This document shows positions 8,616 through 16,448 of a DNA stretch of 38,893 nt, in pieces (position 1 is the stretch's first letter; the number at the start of each line of letters is the position of its first letter). The DNA comes from Bacteroidota bacterium (GTDB lineage Bacteria > Bacteroidota > Ignavibacteria > UBA10030), in contig JACVXU010000016.1 in the NCBI GenBank assembly GCA_015661185.1, forward strand, positions 4,860 to 43,752. Reading direction: 5' to 3'. A program made the position numbers and the translations under genes. The notes under the pieces are model-generated. The model worked only from the letters and a program-made list of their open reading frames with translations. It ran no database searches and had not been told where the DNA came from.

Positions 8616-9051
8616 TAATGAATGGAATGCGTATTTGGTTTGCGATTTCCTTCTCAAAGCATCGACTCTGATTCCGGAGGCCACAATCAGCGTCACCGAC
8701 GAGGGCAAGTTCATCAAAACCGGACGATTGGAGTTGCGGAATGCTACCGCGGCCCTCCCGGGAAATGTGACTTGCTCCGTCGATCAGGCGGAAGAGCTTT
8801 GTCGAACAGGAAGGGTTTTCTCGGTCGTCGATCCCGAAAAATACGAACGTCATCCCTCATTTGGAAACATAATCCCCGAATTCAGCAAACTGAAGGCAAG
8901 CGAGAGGAAGGAGCTCGTTCGGAATTGGAACTGGCTGGGGTACGAGGGGAACTTTGAAGTTGACGGGGACGATAAAAAGGGCTTTGAGTTAAACGTGAAG
9001 GTTCGGTCATTCGAATTGGGAGGCGGGCGGAGCACGAAAAGGCTTGAATAG
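8557..9051 (+). CDS. Unrecognised protein, C-terminal part (apparent frameshift)
   Basis: This 164-codon frame starts at a GTG that is probably internal. Protein-like sequence (GLIIVKRGGYYDNCLASGFTRV) already runs upstream of it, back to an in-frame TGA at 8485-8487. It continues through NAYLVCDFLLKAS and SVTDEGKFIKT to a C-terminal segment rich in Glu and Lys. It reads as the second half of the gene beginning at 8280. No family was recognised, and there are no signal peptide or membrane segments in this part. Its stop is followed directly by the secG promoter and hairpin. Confidence 0.6.
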   Translation: MKRGGYYDNCLASGFTRVADNEWNAYLVCDFLLKASTLIPEATISVTDEGKFIKTGRLELRNATAALPGNVTCSVDQAEELCRTGRVFSVVDPEKYERHPSFGNIIPEFSKLKASERKELVRNWNWLGYEGNFEVDGDDKKGFELNVKVRSFELGGGRSTKRLE

Positions 9052-9053
9052 GC

Positions 9054-9084
9054 TTGCATTTCAACCACATTGGTGGTATCTTTG
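9054..9084 (+). promoter_or_regulatory. Promoter of secG and tRNA-Lys (TTG-N20-TATCTTTG)
   Basis: TTG (9054-9056), 20 bases, then TATCTTTG (9077-9084). This is a full match to the Bacteroidota TAnnTTTG element. It begins three bases after the upstream stop codon. The expected start point falls at about 9090, right on a hairpin. Confidence 0.65.
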
Positions 9085-9089
9085 AATTG

Positions 9090-9114
9090 AACCCCAAAGT
9101 AGTTGGGGTTTTTT
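9090..9114 (+). terminator. Hairpin with T-run in the secG leader
   Basis: AACCCCAA and TTGGGGTT form a perfect 8-bp stem around a 5-base loop, followed by TTTT. It looks like an intrinsic terminator for the upstream gene. However, it lies downstream of the secG promoter element and before the secG ATG, so it could also sit at the very 5' end of the secG mRNA. Confidence 0.65.
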
Positions 9115-9135
9115 ACATGTTTTTGAGGAAGAACT

Positions 9136-9480
9136 ATGTACACCTTCTTTATTGCTGTTGAAATTCTGGTCAGTGTGTTCTTGATGATCGTTATCTTGAT
9201 GCAGGCAAGCAAGGGGGGTGGGCTTGCAGGCACGCTTGGTACGAGCAACATGGGGACAGTTTTCGGTGTCCGCCGCACATCAGATTTCTTGACCAAGACA
9301 ACAACCGTTCTCGCGACCCTGTTCCTGGCGCTTGCGCTCTTCATCAATCTCGTGGTGCTGCCACGTGCAGAGAAATCGCAAGAGAGCGTCATCCAATCAG
9401 GACCGCAACCGACGGCGCTGCCCCCGGCCGAACAGCCATTGCAACAGCCTGCACCTCAACAAGCACCGGCGAACAAGTAG
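9136..9480 (+). CDS. secG: Protein translocase subunit SecG
   Basis: SecG is the small accessory subunit of the SecYEG channel. The protein has two membrane segments (about residues 3-22 and 53-74) joined by the conserved loop LMQASKGGGLAGTLGTSNMGTVFG, the family signature. A Pro/Gln-rich tail (about residues 85-114) is disordered and longer than in the shortest SecG proteins. The length is 114 residues. GAGGAAG lies upstream of ATG 9136. tRNA-Lys begins 18 bases after the stop with no promoter between, so the tRNA is probably cut from the secG transcript. Confidence 0.93.
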   Translation: MYTFFIAVEILVSVFLMIVILMQASKGGGLAGTLGTSNMGTVFGVRRTSDFLTKTTTVLATLFLALALFINLVVLPRAEKSQESVIQSGPQPTALPPAEQPLQQPAPQQAPANK

Positions 9481-9498
9481 CCCTGCGGTTTTCGCGTT

Positions 9499-9571
9499 GC
9501 ACCCATGGCTCAATTGGTAGAGCAACTGACTCTTAATCAGTGGGTTCCAGGTTCGAGTCCTGGTGGGTGCA
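9499..9571 (+). tRNA. tRNA-Lys (anticodon CTT)
   Basis: The 73-base cloverleaf has acceptor stem GCACCCA/TGGGTGC, anticodon stem ACTGA/TCAGT around loop CTCTTAA (anticodon CTT, reading AAG), and T-arm loop TTCGAGT. The discriminator is A and no CCA is encoded. It is likely co-transcribed with secG. Confidence 0.95.
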
Positions 9572-9618
9572 CAAAAACACAAGGGGTCCGCTTTCTGAGG
9601 ACCCCGATATGTTTTTGT
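9571..9618 (+). terminator. Terminator after tRNA-Lys
   Basis: GGGGTCC and GGACCCC pair around a 9-base loop. Flanking ACAAAAACA and TGTTTTTGT extend the stem, giving a long bidirectional-looking hairpin with a U-rich 3' side. It starts at the last base of the tRNA. Confidence 0.7.
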
Positions 9619-9669
9619 GTATCAGTGGGGGACGAAGTTGTCCTGCTTGCCCCGATGATTTGTGTCGGG

Positions 9670-9680
9670 GGTGGGTGCAC
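9670..9680 (+). repeat. 11-base repeat of the tRNA-Lys 3' end
   Basis: GGTGGGTGCAC here is identical to 9562-9572, covering the tRNA-Lys acceptor 3' strand and the base after it. It immediately follows the CCCCGA/TCGGGG hairpin. It resembles the short tRNA-end duplications left by element insertion, but it is brief. Confidence 0.4.
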
Positions 9681-9932
9681 GATGCCATAGGCCTGTGAAA
9701 TCCGCGAGAACCTATTAGTCGGTCACGCTTTCCTGAATCCCGCCCGTTTGCGGGATTCAATTGTTCAGGAAGGAAGGGGCCGGGACGTTTGAGAATTCTC
9801 TGTCGAGGTGACGGAACTGCCTACCCACCGATCAAGCACCAGAGGAGCTGGCGGGGTTGACGTGCCCCGACTAGGTCGGGGTAAACTGGACTCAGAAAGA
9901 CAGCTTGTCCCGTTTGACGGGATCTGGCTTAC

Positions 9933-9943
9933 TCCTGGTGGGT
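9933..9943 (+). repeat. Second 11-base repeat of tRNA-Lys T-arm/acceptor
   Basis: TCCTGGTGGGT matches 9558-9568, the 3' T-stem and acceptor of tRNA-Lys. It lies 22 bases before the GIY-YIG start codon. Its GGTGGGT part also forms the 3' arm of the pairing with 9822-9829. Confidence 0.4.
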
Positions 9944-9965
9944 AAGTTGATTGTTCGGTTTCCTC

Positions 9966-10214
9966 ATGTTCATCGTATACGTCTTGCGATCGTTGAAGGA
10001 CTTGAAGTTGTACATTGGAATGACGCAAGACCTCGCGTCGCGTGTGAAGAAACATAACGATGGAGGGGTGCCTTCGACACGATATCGCAGACCGCTCGAA
10101 TTGGTGTATCACGAACATTGTGCGACGCGAATTGAAGCGCGGCAGCGCGAAAAGTATCTGAAGAGCGGTCCCGGTCACGCATTCATCAAGAGCGTGATTT
10201 CGACGATGGCCTGA
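9966..10214 (+). CDS. GIY-YIG domain protein (UPF0213-like small nuclease)
   Basis: The 82-residue protein is a stand-alone GIY-YIG domain. YVL (residues 5-7) and LYIGMT (15-20) stand for the GIY and YIG strands, followed by the catalytic arginine helix (LASRVKKHN) and the metal-binding glutamate region (ARQREKYLKSGPGH). Many bacteria carry such mini-nucleases (YhbQ-like); their roles are mostly unknown. The ORF track start at 9951 is TTG; ATG 9966 fits the family N-terminus. No good ribosome binding site is visible. It sits between two tRNA genes and behind a hairpin-rich stretch, a context often seen for this type. Confidence 0.85.
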   Translation: MFIVYVLRSLKDLKLYIGMTQDLASRVKKHNDGGVPSTRYRRPLELVYHEHCATRIEARQREKYLKSGPGHAFIKSVISTMA

Positions 10215-10234
10215 ATTGAGATATATAGTCAATC

Positions 10235-10320
10235 GCCGAAGTGGCGGAACTGGTAGACGCGCTGGACTCAAAATCCAGTCTGGCTTACACCAGGTGGGGG
10301 TTCGAGTCCCCCCTTCGGCA
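10235..10320 (+). tRNA. tRNA-Leu (anticodon CAA)
   Basis: The 86-base class II tRNA has acceptor GCCGAAG/CTTCGGC, anticodon stem CTGGA/TCCAG with loop CTCAAAA (anticodon CAA, reading TTG), an extended variable arm and T-loop TTCGAGT. Discriminator A, no encoded CCA. A36-A37 make it a likely MiaA substrate, and miaA is in this window. Confidence 0.95.
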
Positions 10321-10401
10321 CACATTTCTTCAGGAGGATGTTGATGCACTAAGGATACGATTTGTTTGCACCCGCGTCTTGCAGTATCCTAGAGAACATC
10401 C

Positions 10402-13400
10402 TTGCAGCGAAAACTCCTCATACTCCTTCTAGTTGCATTGCCGTTCGCCCTTCGTGCGCAGCACGTCAGGCCCGCGTCGTCGATTTCATTCCGTCATTCC
10501 TCCGACATCAGGTTGGCGTCTTCGGACACAGCCTACTCCTTGCCTCATACGCTTGTTGTTCAAGGAAGCGAAGAGATTGTTCTGGATTCTCTCCGGCTCT
10601 TGCGCCGCGGATCTGATTACGAAATCCAATATTTCCGGGGCGTTGTCTCCTTCCGACGCGATCACCTGGCGATCATCCTCGCCGATTCATCGTTTCACTC
10701 GATCCGCGTGACATATGAAGTGCTGCCATATGCACTGAAGCGTGAGTACTCCCTGCGCCAGGTCACAACTTCGAGTGACTCGGCTGGTCGGCTGACCCGT
10801 AAGGTTGAATCATCATTGACCCGGTTCTCAATGGATGACATCTTCGGCTCAAGCCTTCAGAAAAGTGGCTCCTTATTTCGTGGACTCACACTGGGATCGA
10901 ATAGGGACCTCACGCTAAATTCTGGATTTCGAATGCAACTCGCCGGAAAGCTCTTGTCGGATCTAGACATTGTCGCAGCGCTAACCGACGAGAATGTCCC
11001 GATCCAGCCGGAGGGAACAACGCAGACGCTGCAGGAACTGGACAAGGTTTTCATACAGCTAAGGAGCCTGCGGTATGGTGCGACGCTGGGTGATTTTGTG
11101 TACAACCTCAGGGAGGAGGATGGCGGCGAGTTCGGCCAGCTCTCTCGCAAATTGCAGGGAGGCAATGCAACTGCAACGCTGCAAGACGTGTTGGGGCGCG
11201 GTAACTCCCTGGCGATAGGCATCACTGGTGGAACATCACGTGGGACATACACATCCAATCAAATCCAGGGAGTCGAGGGGAGCCAGGGACCTTACCGGCT
11301 AACGGGACGTGATGCAAGCAGGAGACCCGTCGTTATCGCAGGCACAGAGAGAGTTTACATCGACGGACAGTTGATGACACGTGGAGAGACAAACGACTAT
11401 ACGATCGACTATAGCACGGGCGAAGTCTTTTTCTCTGCGCGCAGGCTCATTACTCACGCTACCCGGATCACCGTGGATTTCGAGTACGCAGATCGTCAGT
11501 TCACGCGTAATCTCGTAGGCGCATCAGCCCGCGTAAGCGCTTTCGACAATCGCCTTCATCTCTTCACGTCTGTCACGCAAGAAGCAGATGATCCGGGTTC
11601 GCCAATCGATGTCGCCCTGGATGACAGCCTCCGTGCCCTTATCTCGGGGAGTGGCACCGAGAGGTACAAGGCTACTGTGAGTGGTCTTCTCTATGCAGGA
11701 CGCGATTCCATTACTCTGGCGGGGCGTGGACAGTACATTCTCAAAGACACGATCGTCAGTGGCAGGCATCGGCCTCTGCTTGTTTACTCTCCTGGGCATC
11801 CGCAGGCATACTATTCCGCAACGTTTTCCTTTGTCGACCAAATGCCAGCAGACTCGATTGGATACAACCGGTCGAACTTGGGCGGATATGTCGCAGCCGG
11901 ATTGGGGAAAGGGAGCTACCTCCCGATTCAATTCCTGCCTATTCCGGAGTTGCACAGAGTCATCAATGGACGGGCAACCTTCGCTCCACATTCCGACGTC
12001 ACGATATCCGGTGACTATGCCTTCAGTTCATACGATGAAAACCGTCTATCGAGTCTTGACGACGATGCGAATCAAGGTGGTGCGTACAATATCAGTGTGG
12101 AGTACCATCCAAAGGAGATCAGGATTGGAAATCTCATGCTGGGTGATCTGGACCTACGTGCATCTGACCGTTTCGTGGACCGCCGATTTGTTTCACTCGA
12201 TCGAGCCCGCGAAATTGAATTCGATAGAAACTGGAATATCAGCAAATTATCCGCGGGGGATGAAGAGATCCGACAAGCTGCGCTGATGTACAAACCGGTG
12301 AAGAGCATCTCAATGGCTGCGACCTACGGTTCGCTCGAACGAAAGGGGAGCATTCGCTCCAGCCGCTTGACGATGAATGCCTCTCTTTCAGACTCAGCGC
12401 TCCCGAACATGAGCCATCGATGGGAGTACATTCAAACCGAGGATCAGAGGAGCCTGAACAAATCAACCTGGACACGTCAACAAAGCACGATTTCTCATGA
12501 CGTGTGGAGATTGAAGCCCGGTCTACGGGTTGAAATGGAAGACCGACAGGATCGAAGTCCACTCACAGATTCTCTCCTAACGGGGAGCTTTCGGTATCTC
12601 GAAATTGCGCCGGGGCTTTCCCTCATCAACCTGGATCCCCTCCGGGCCACTGCGGAAATACAACTCAGAATGGAGGATAGTGCCTCGAGCGGAACGATGA
12701 CCCGCGCGTTCCGAGCAGTGACGCAGCTGTACGATCTTCAGCTCAAGGAGTGGAACTCCTTTTCCAGTTCGATCTCACTGGCTCTGAGACGCACCGACCT
12801 CTCGGCTGAGTTTCTCGACAAAGGCGGCTCTGCGTCCAACACAATACTTCTTCGGTCTCAGATGCGATATGTGCCGTGGCAGCGCGCGTTAGATGCCGAC
12901 GCTCTGTATGAGTTCTCGCGTGAGCGATCCGCCGCAATGAAACGTGTGTTTCTTCGCGTGTCAAGGGGGACAGGGAACTACACATACAAGGGAGATCTGA
13001 ATCAGAATGGGATTGGCGATGAGAACGAATTCGAACAAACCCGGTTCGATGGAGAGTATGTTGCGATGTATCTGCCGAGCGATCAACTTGTCCCCGTGGT
13101 TGATTTGAGGGCTGGCCTCCGTCTTCGGTTCACGCCAGCCAGACTCTTCTCTCAGCGACAGGGCTTCTTCGAAAAAACGCTCGCGGCAATCTCGACAGAA
13201 ACCGTGGCGCGGATCGAGGAAAAGAGCACGGAGCCCGAGGCGCGGCAAATCTACTTCCTTCACCTTTCCAAATTCCTGAATGACAGCACAACCATCACGG
13301 GAACCAACCTCTTTACCCAAGACCTACATGTCTTCGAAGCTGATCCATCTTTTTCGCTGAGATTTCGTTTCAATCAACGAAATGGCTTGCTTCGCCTTCT

Positions 13401-13941
13401 GGGTTACTCACGAGAAAGAGGAATTCGTCTGAGGACTCAGTTATTGAAAGAGATCGGTAACCAGACTGAATTCAAGAACAAGGTGGATCAACTGTTTTCG
13501 TCAATCGATTCTCCCCGCCGGCGGAATTTGGTTTCGAACGCGCTGAAGACGGAGTTCTCCTATCGGCCCTATCCGGAATGGGAAGTTGCATTTGGGACTG
13601 GCTTGTCGGAAGTCATCAATAGATTTGATGGAGGCGATGCGACTGCAGATCTAAACGATCAGTTTCTTCGGCTTACATATTCAATTCTTTCTCTGGGACA
13701 GTTGCGTGGCGAGGTTCAACGTGAAGAGGTTCAAATTGCCAAAGGCGCAAATGCTGGCGTACATGAGTTTCCGTTCGAGTTTACAAACGGTCAAGTCGTT
13801 GGCAAGACTCTCCTCTGGCGGCTTGCATTTGAATACAGGATTAGCCAATATATTCAGGTGAGTGTAAACTATGACGGCCGATCGGAGGGAGGGAGGCCAG
13901 CTGTCCATACCGCGAGGGCTGAAGCCCGGGCGTTCTTCTAG
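10402..13941 (+). CDS. Large outer-membrane beta-barrel protein, family unassigned
   Basis: The start must be TTG 10402, because an in-frame TAG lies four codons upstream. It yields a clear signal peptide (QRKLLILLLVALPFALRAQ). The 1179-residue mature chain is rich in alternating amphipathic strands and aromatic turns and ends in Phe (EARAFF), the BAM-recognised C-terminal signature of outer-membrane barrels. An N-terminal part has VPIQPEGTTQTLQELDKVFIQL and ATLGDF segments and a YTIDYSTGEVFF repeat. These recall large Bacteroidota/Chlorobi surface proteins, including parts of SprA, though it is half SprA's size. A calcium-type DLNQNGIGDENEFE loop lies near residues 864-877. It appears to be a single-gene unit. 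Confidence 0.75.
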   Translation: MQRKLLILLLVALPFALRAQHVRPASSISFRHSSDIRLASSDTAYSLPHTLVVQGSEEIVLDSLRLLRRGSDYEIQYFRGVVSFRRDHLAIILADSSFHSIRVTYEVLPYALKREYSLRQVTTSSDSAGRLTRKVESSLTRFSMDDIFGSSLQKSGSLFRGLTLGSNRDLTLNSGFRMQLAGKLLSDLDIVAALTDENVPIQPEGTTQTLQELDKVFIQLRSLRYGATLGDFVYNLREEDGGEFGQLSRKLQGGNATATLQDVLGRGNSLAIGITGGTSRGTYTSNQIQGVEGSQGPYRLTGRDASRRPVVIAGTERVYIDGQLMTRGETNDYTIDYSTGEVFFSARRLITHATRITVDFEYADRQFTRNLVGASARVSAFDNRLHLFTSVTQEADDPGSPIDVALDDSLRALISGSGTERYKATVSGLLYAGRDSITLAGRGQYILKDTIVSGRHRPLLVYSPGHPQAYYSATFSFVDQMPADSIGYNRSNLGGYVAAGLGKGSYLPIQFLPIPELHRVINGRATFAPHSDVTISGDYAFSSYDENRLSSLDDDANQGGAYNISVEYHPKEIRIGNLMLGDLDLRASDRFVDRRFVSLDRAREIEFDRNWNISKLSAGDEEIRQAALMYKPVKSISMAATYGSLERKGSIRSSRLTMNASLSDSALPNMSHRWEYIQTEDQRSLNKSTWTRQQSTISHDVWRLKPGLRVEMEDRQDRSPLTDSLLTGSFRYLEIAPGLSLINLDPLRATAEIQLRMEDSASSGTMTRAFRAVTQLYDLQLKEWNSFSSSISLALRRTDLSAEFLDKGGSASNTILLRSQMRYVPWQRALDADALYEFSRERSAAMKRVFLRVSRGTGNYTYKGDLNQNGIGDENEFEQTRFDGEYVAMYLPSDQLVPVVDLRAGLRLRFTPARLFSQRQGFFEKTLAAISTETVARIEEKSTEPEARQIYFLHLSKFLNDSTTITGTNLFTQDLHVFEADPSFSLRFRFNQRNGLLRLLGYSRERGIRLRTQLLKEIGNQTEFKNKVDQLFSSIDSPRRRNLVSNALKTEFSYRPYPEWEVAFGTGLSEVINRFDGGDATADLNDQFLRLTYSILSLGQLRGEVQREEVQIAKGANAGVHEFPFEFTNGQVVGKTLLWRLAFEYRISQYIQVSVNYDGRSEGGRPAVHTARAEARAFF

Positions 13942-14137
13942 AAGGAGAGCGCCGCAGCAGCATCGTTTGCATTGAAGACAGTGTTTTAGAGACTACGATG
14001 GCCTTTACGACTGCGAAGTGCACTTGGGTCGACAGATGGTGATGAACGTTTGAGATCCGCCACGCCACGGTCTCGGTGAATGCAAGAATGATCATTGGTA
14101 CAAGGTCGTCCAGGCCGAAGCGTGCGTCTTCGCTGCC
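13942..14137. other. Intergenic stretch without recognised gene
   Basis: The 278 bases before pcrA hold no protein-like frame. A palindrome CTTCTAGAAG spans the stop codon of the upstream gene, and GGGCT/AGCCC sits just inside its end, so weak termination here is possible. The pcrA promoter occupies the last part. Confidence 0.4.
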
Positions 14138-14168
14138 TTGCCTTTCGCCCCGAATTTGAATATACTCA
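14138..14168 (+). promoter_or_regulatory. Promoter of pcrA (TTG-N20-TATACTCA)
   Basis: TTG (14138-14140), 20 bases, TATACTCA (14161-14168), 51 bases before the ATG. It could equally be read as a sigma-70 type TTGCCT-N17-TATACT. Confidence 0.55.
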
Positions 14169-14219
14169 CTCCACTTTTCCCGTTCTCCTCAATTTGCTCA
14201 GCGATGATCATCCGAACAT

Positions 14220-16448
14220 ATGTCTTTCCTTAGAGATCTCAATCCTGTTCAACAAGACGCCGTCAAAGCTCTCAATGGACCGGTCATGATCATTGCCGGA
14301 GCCGGGAGTGGAAAAACGCGCGTGCTCACCTATCGGGTTGCATATCTTATCAGCTGTGGAGTCCCTCCATATCAGGTTCTTGCGCTGACGTTCACGAACA
14401 AAGCAGCAAATGAGATGAAGGAACGGATCGTCAGGCTTGTGGGGCAGAAAGCGTCCGATGTGTGGATGGGGACCTTCCACTCTATGTTTGCCCGAATCCT
14501 GCGAAAAGAGGCTCCGTTGCTCGGTTACGATCGTTCCTTCACGATCTATGACTCCGATGACTCTCATAGTGCAGTCCGACGATGCATGGAACGCATCGGA
14601 CTTTCTGCCCAGCAGATTACAGCTCAGGCGGTATGCTCTCGCATCAGCGGTGCGAAGAATCAACTTATTTCACCCATTGAATACGCGCAACTTGCTTCTG
14701 ATTTCCTTGACGAAAAGATCGGGCTCGTCTATGGCGAGTACGTGAAGCTTCTCCACCGAAGCAATGCAATGGATTTTGACGACCTGTTGGTGAAGCCGAT
14801 TGAGCTGTTTCAGAAACATCCTGATATTCTGCAGAAGTATCATCATCGTTTCAAGTTTCTCCTCGTGGATGAATTCCAGGATACCAATCGGGCCCAGTAC
14901 GAGGTCGTCAAGCAGCTTTCAAAGGAACACCAGAACATCTGTGTTGTCGGAGATGACGCCCAAAGCATCTATGCATTCCGGGGTGCCGATATCAGGAATA
15001 TCCTCGATTTTGCGAACGACTACCCGGCCAGCCAGACATTTCGGTTGGAGCAGAACTATCGCTCCACGAAGAACATCCTGACAATTGCAGATTGCCTCAT
15101 CAAATTCAACGTTGACCAGTTGAAGAAAGATCTCTGGACTGATAACCCAATGGGTGAGTCTGCGAAACTCCTCGACTGCTCTGATGATCGCGATGAAGGG
15201 CATCAGATCCTGTCAGCAATTCAAAATGAAGTTGCCGCAGAACAACGAGGCCTGAAAGATTTTGCCGTTTTGTACCGTACGAACGCACAATCCCGTTCGC
15301 TTGAAGATGTTTTTCGACGTAACGGTGTCCCATATATCATTGTCGGTGGCATTCGCTTCTACGAGCGAAAGGAGATAAAAGACGTTCTCGCGTATCTACG
15401 CGTGATTGTCAACCTGAAGGATGACGAGAGTCTGTTGAGAACCATCAACTACCCCGTACGGGGCATTGGCGATACCAGCATGGAAAAACTGCTGGAGTTC
15501 GCCAGGGAAAAAAATCTGACGGTTTTCGATGCGTGTGTTCGTGTCAACGAGGTCGGTAGCATTCAGGACCGGATCAAGAAAGCAATCCAACAGTTCTGCG
15601 TATTTGTCCAGAAGTACATTTCACTCCGTTCGAAGATGTCCATGAGCGAACTGACACGGTCAATGGTGGACGAACTTGAGATCCTGAAAAGCTACAAGGA
15701 GGAGGGGAGCGCGGAGTCAATGGGGCGATGGGAAAACGTACAGGAATTGCTCTCTGCGATTACGGAATTCGGTGATGAGCATCCCGACGGAACGCTCGAA
15801 GCATTCCTGGAGGAAGTTTCTCTTGTCTCAGACATAGACGCGTGGGATGTGTCACGAAACGCTGTCACCCTGATGACACTTCACGCTTCGAAAGGCCTGG
15901 AATTCCCTGTCGTTTTCATCTCTGGGGTTGAGGAGGGCCTCCTTCCGTTCTACACGAATTCGATTGAACGTCAGGCACTCGAGGAGGAACGCCGTCTGCT
16001 GTATGTAGGAATCACGCGGGCTCAGTCGAAGCTTTTTCTTTCAAAAGCCCAGATGCGATACAGGTTCGGCGAAGCAGCATTTGCATCGCCCTCCCGTTTT
16101 CTGTCTGAGATTGGAGAAGAGAAGCTGGAGGTCATTCAGACAAGGGGTCATCGCACATCATTCAGCGGATCAGCACCAACAAAGGGAATAACCCCGGCGC
16201 GGCGTGTGTCGGAGCAGAAGGTCCGGAAGGAAGAGCAGTTCTTTGCTGACGAGTCGCCGGATTATGAAGGTGAGAGTCAGGAGACGTTCGAAATCAAACA
16301 GGGGACGTACGTGCAGCACGAGATGTTCGGTCGCGGGAAGGTGGTACGGATCAATGGGAAGGGGGATGCGATGAAGGTAGTTGTCGATTTTGACGACTTC
16401 GGTGTGAAGAATTTGCTCGTGAAGTTTGCCCGGCTTCGGGCAAGCTAG
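14220..16448 (+). CDS. pcrA: ATP-dependent DNA helicase PcrA/UvrD
   Basis: This is a superfamily 1A 3'-5' helicase for nucleotide excision repair, plasmid replication and removal of RecA or stalled polymerases. Walker A is GAGSGKT (residues 27-33), Walker B LVDEFQDTNRAQYE, then QNYRST, TLHASKGLEFPVVF, GVEEGLLPF and LLYVGITRAQ (motif VI), in family order. The C-terminal 60 residues (VQHEMFGRGKVVRINGKGDAMKVVVDFDDFGVKNL) are the Tudor-like PcrA domain that contacts RNA polymerase. Its 742 residues match PcrA. It ends exactly one base before the stop codon of the convergent minus-strand gene. Confidence 0.95.
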   Translation: MSFLRDLNPVQQDAVKALNGPVMIIAGAGSGKTRVLTYRVAYLISCGVPPYQVLALTFTNKAANEMKERIVRLVGQKASDVWMGTFHSMFARILRKEAPLLGYDRSFTIYDSDDSHSAVRRCMERIGLSAQQITAQAVCSRISGAKNQLISPIEYAQLASDFLDEKIGLVYGEYVKLLHRSNAMDFDDLLVKPIELFQKHPDILQKYHHRFKFLLVDEFQDTNRAQYEVVKQLSKEHQNICVVGDDAQSIYAFRGADIRNILDFANDYPASQTFRLEQNYRSTKNILTIADCLIKFNVDQLKKDLWTDNPMGESAKLLDCSDDRDEGHQILSAIQNEVAAEQRGLKDFAVLYRTNAQSRSLEDVFRRNGVPYIIVGGIRFYERKEIKDVLAYLRVIVNLKDDESLLRTINYPVRGIGDTSMEKLLEFAREKNLTVFDACVRVNEVGSIQDRIKKAIQQFCVFVQKYISLRSKMSMSELTRSMVDELEILKSYKEEGSAESMGRWENVQELLSAITEFGDEHPDGTLEAFLEEVSLVSDIDAWDVSRNAVTLMTLHASKGLEFPVVFISGVEEGLLPFYTNSIERQALEEERRLLYVGITRAQSKLFLSKAQMRYRFGEAAFASPSRFLSEIGEEKLEVIQTRGHRTSFSGSAPTKGITPARRVSEQKVRKEEQFFADESPDYEGESQETFEIKQGTYVQHEMFGRGKVVRINGKGDAMKVVVDFDDFGVKNLLVKFARLRAS

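Larger units (their letters stand above)
9619..9965 (+). other. Hairpin-rich non-coding stretch before the GIY-YIG gene
   Basis: No convincing protein is encoded here. Minus-strand ORFs across it are tRNA-shadow frames. Successive inverted repeats are: CCCCGA/TCGGGG (9650-9670), GAATCCCGC/GCGGGATTC (9735-9758) within TTCCTGAA/TTCAGGAA (9730-9771), the palindrome GAGAATTCTC (9791-9800), CCAG/CTGG (9839-9851), CCCCGAC/GTCGGGG (9865-9881) and TCCCGT/ACGGGA (9908-9922). TACCCACC (9822-9829) can pair with GGTGGGTA (9937-9944), enclosing the last three. It may be a structured RNA or remnants of a small repeat element. No match to SRP RNA, RNase P RNA or tmRNA cores was seen by eye. Confidence 0.5.

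Noticed and set aside
9619-9965. SRP RNA, RNase P RNA, tmRNA or group I intron
   Set aside because: No GGAAGGAAGCAGC-type SRP loop, no RNase P core, no tmRNA ends and no group I core sequence could be matched by eye. A covariance search is needed to be sure.
9765-10349. Minus-strand ORF of 194 codons over tRNA-Leu and the GIY-YIG gene
   Set aside because: It reads the antisense of a tRNA (GGTRTPTW is a common tRNA artefact) and of GIY-YIG, and has no ribosome binding site.
10382-10392. TATCCTAG before the outer-membrane protein as a promoter
   Set aside because: A TTG lies 20 bases upstream, but the element is a poor match and would leave almost no leader before TTG 10402.
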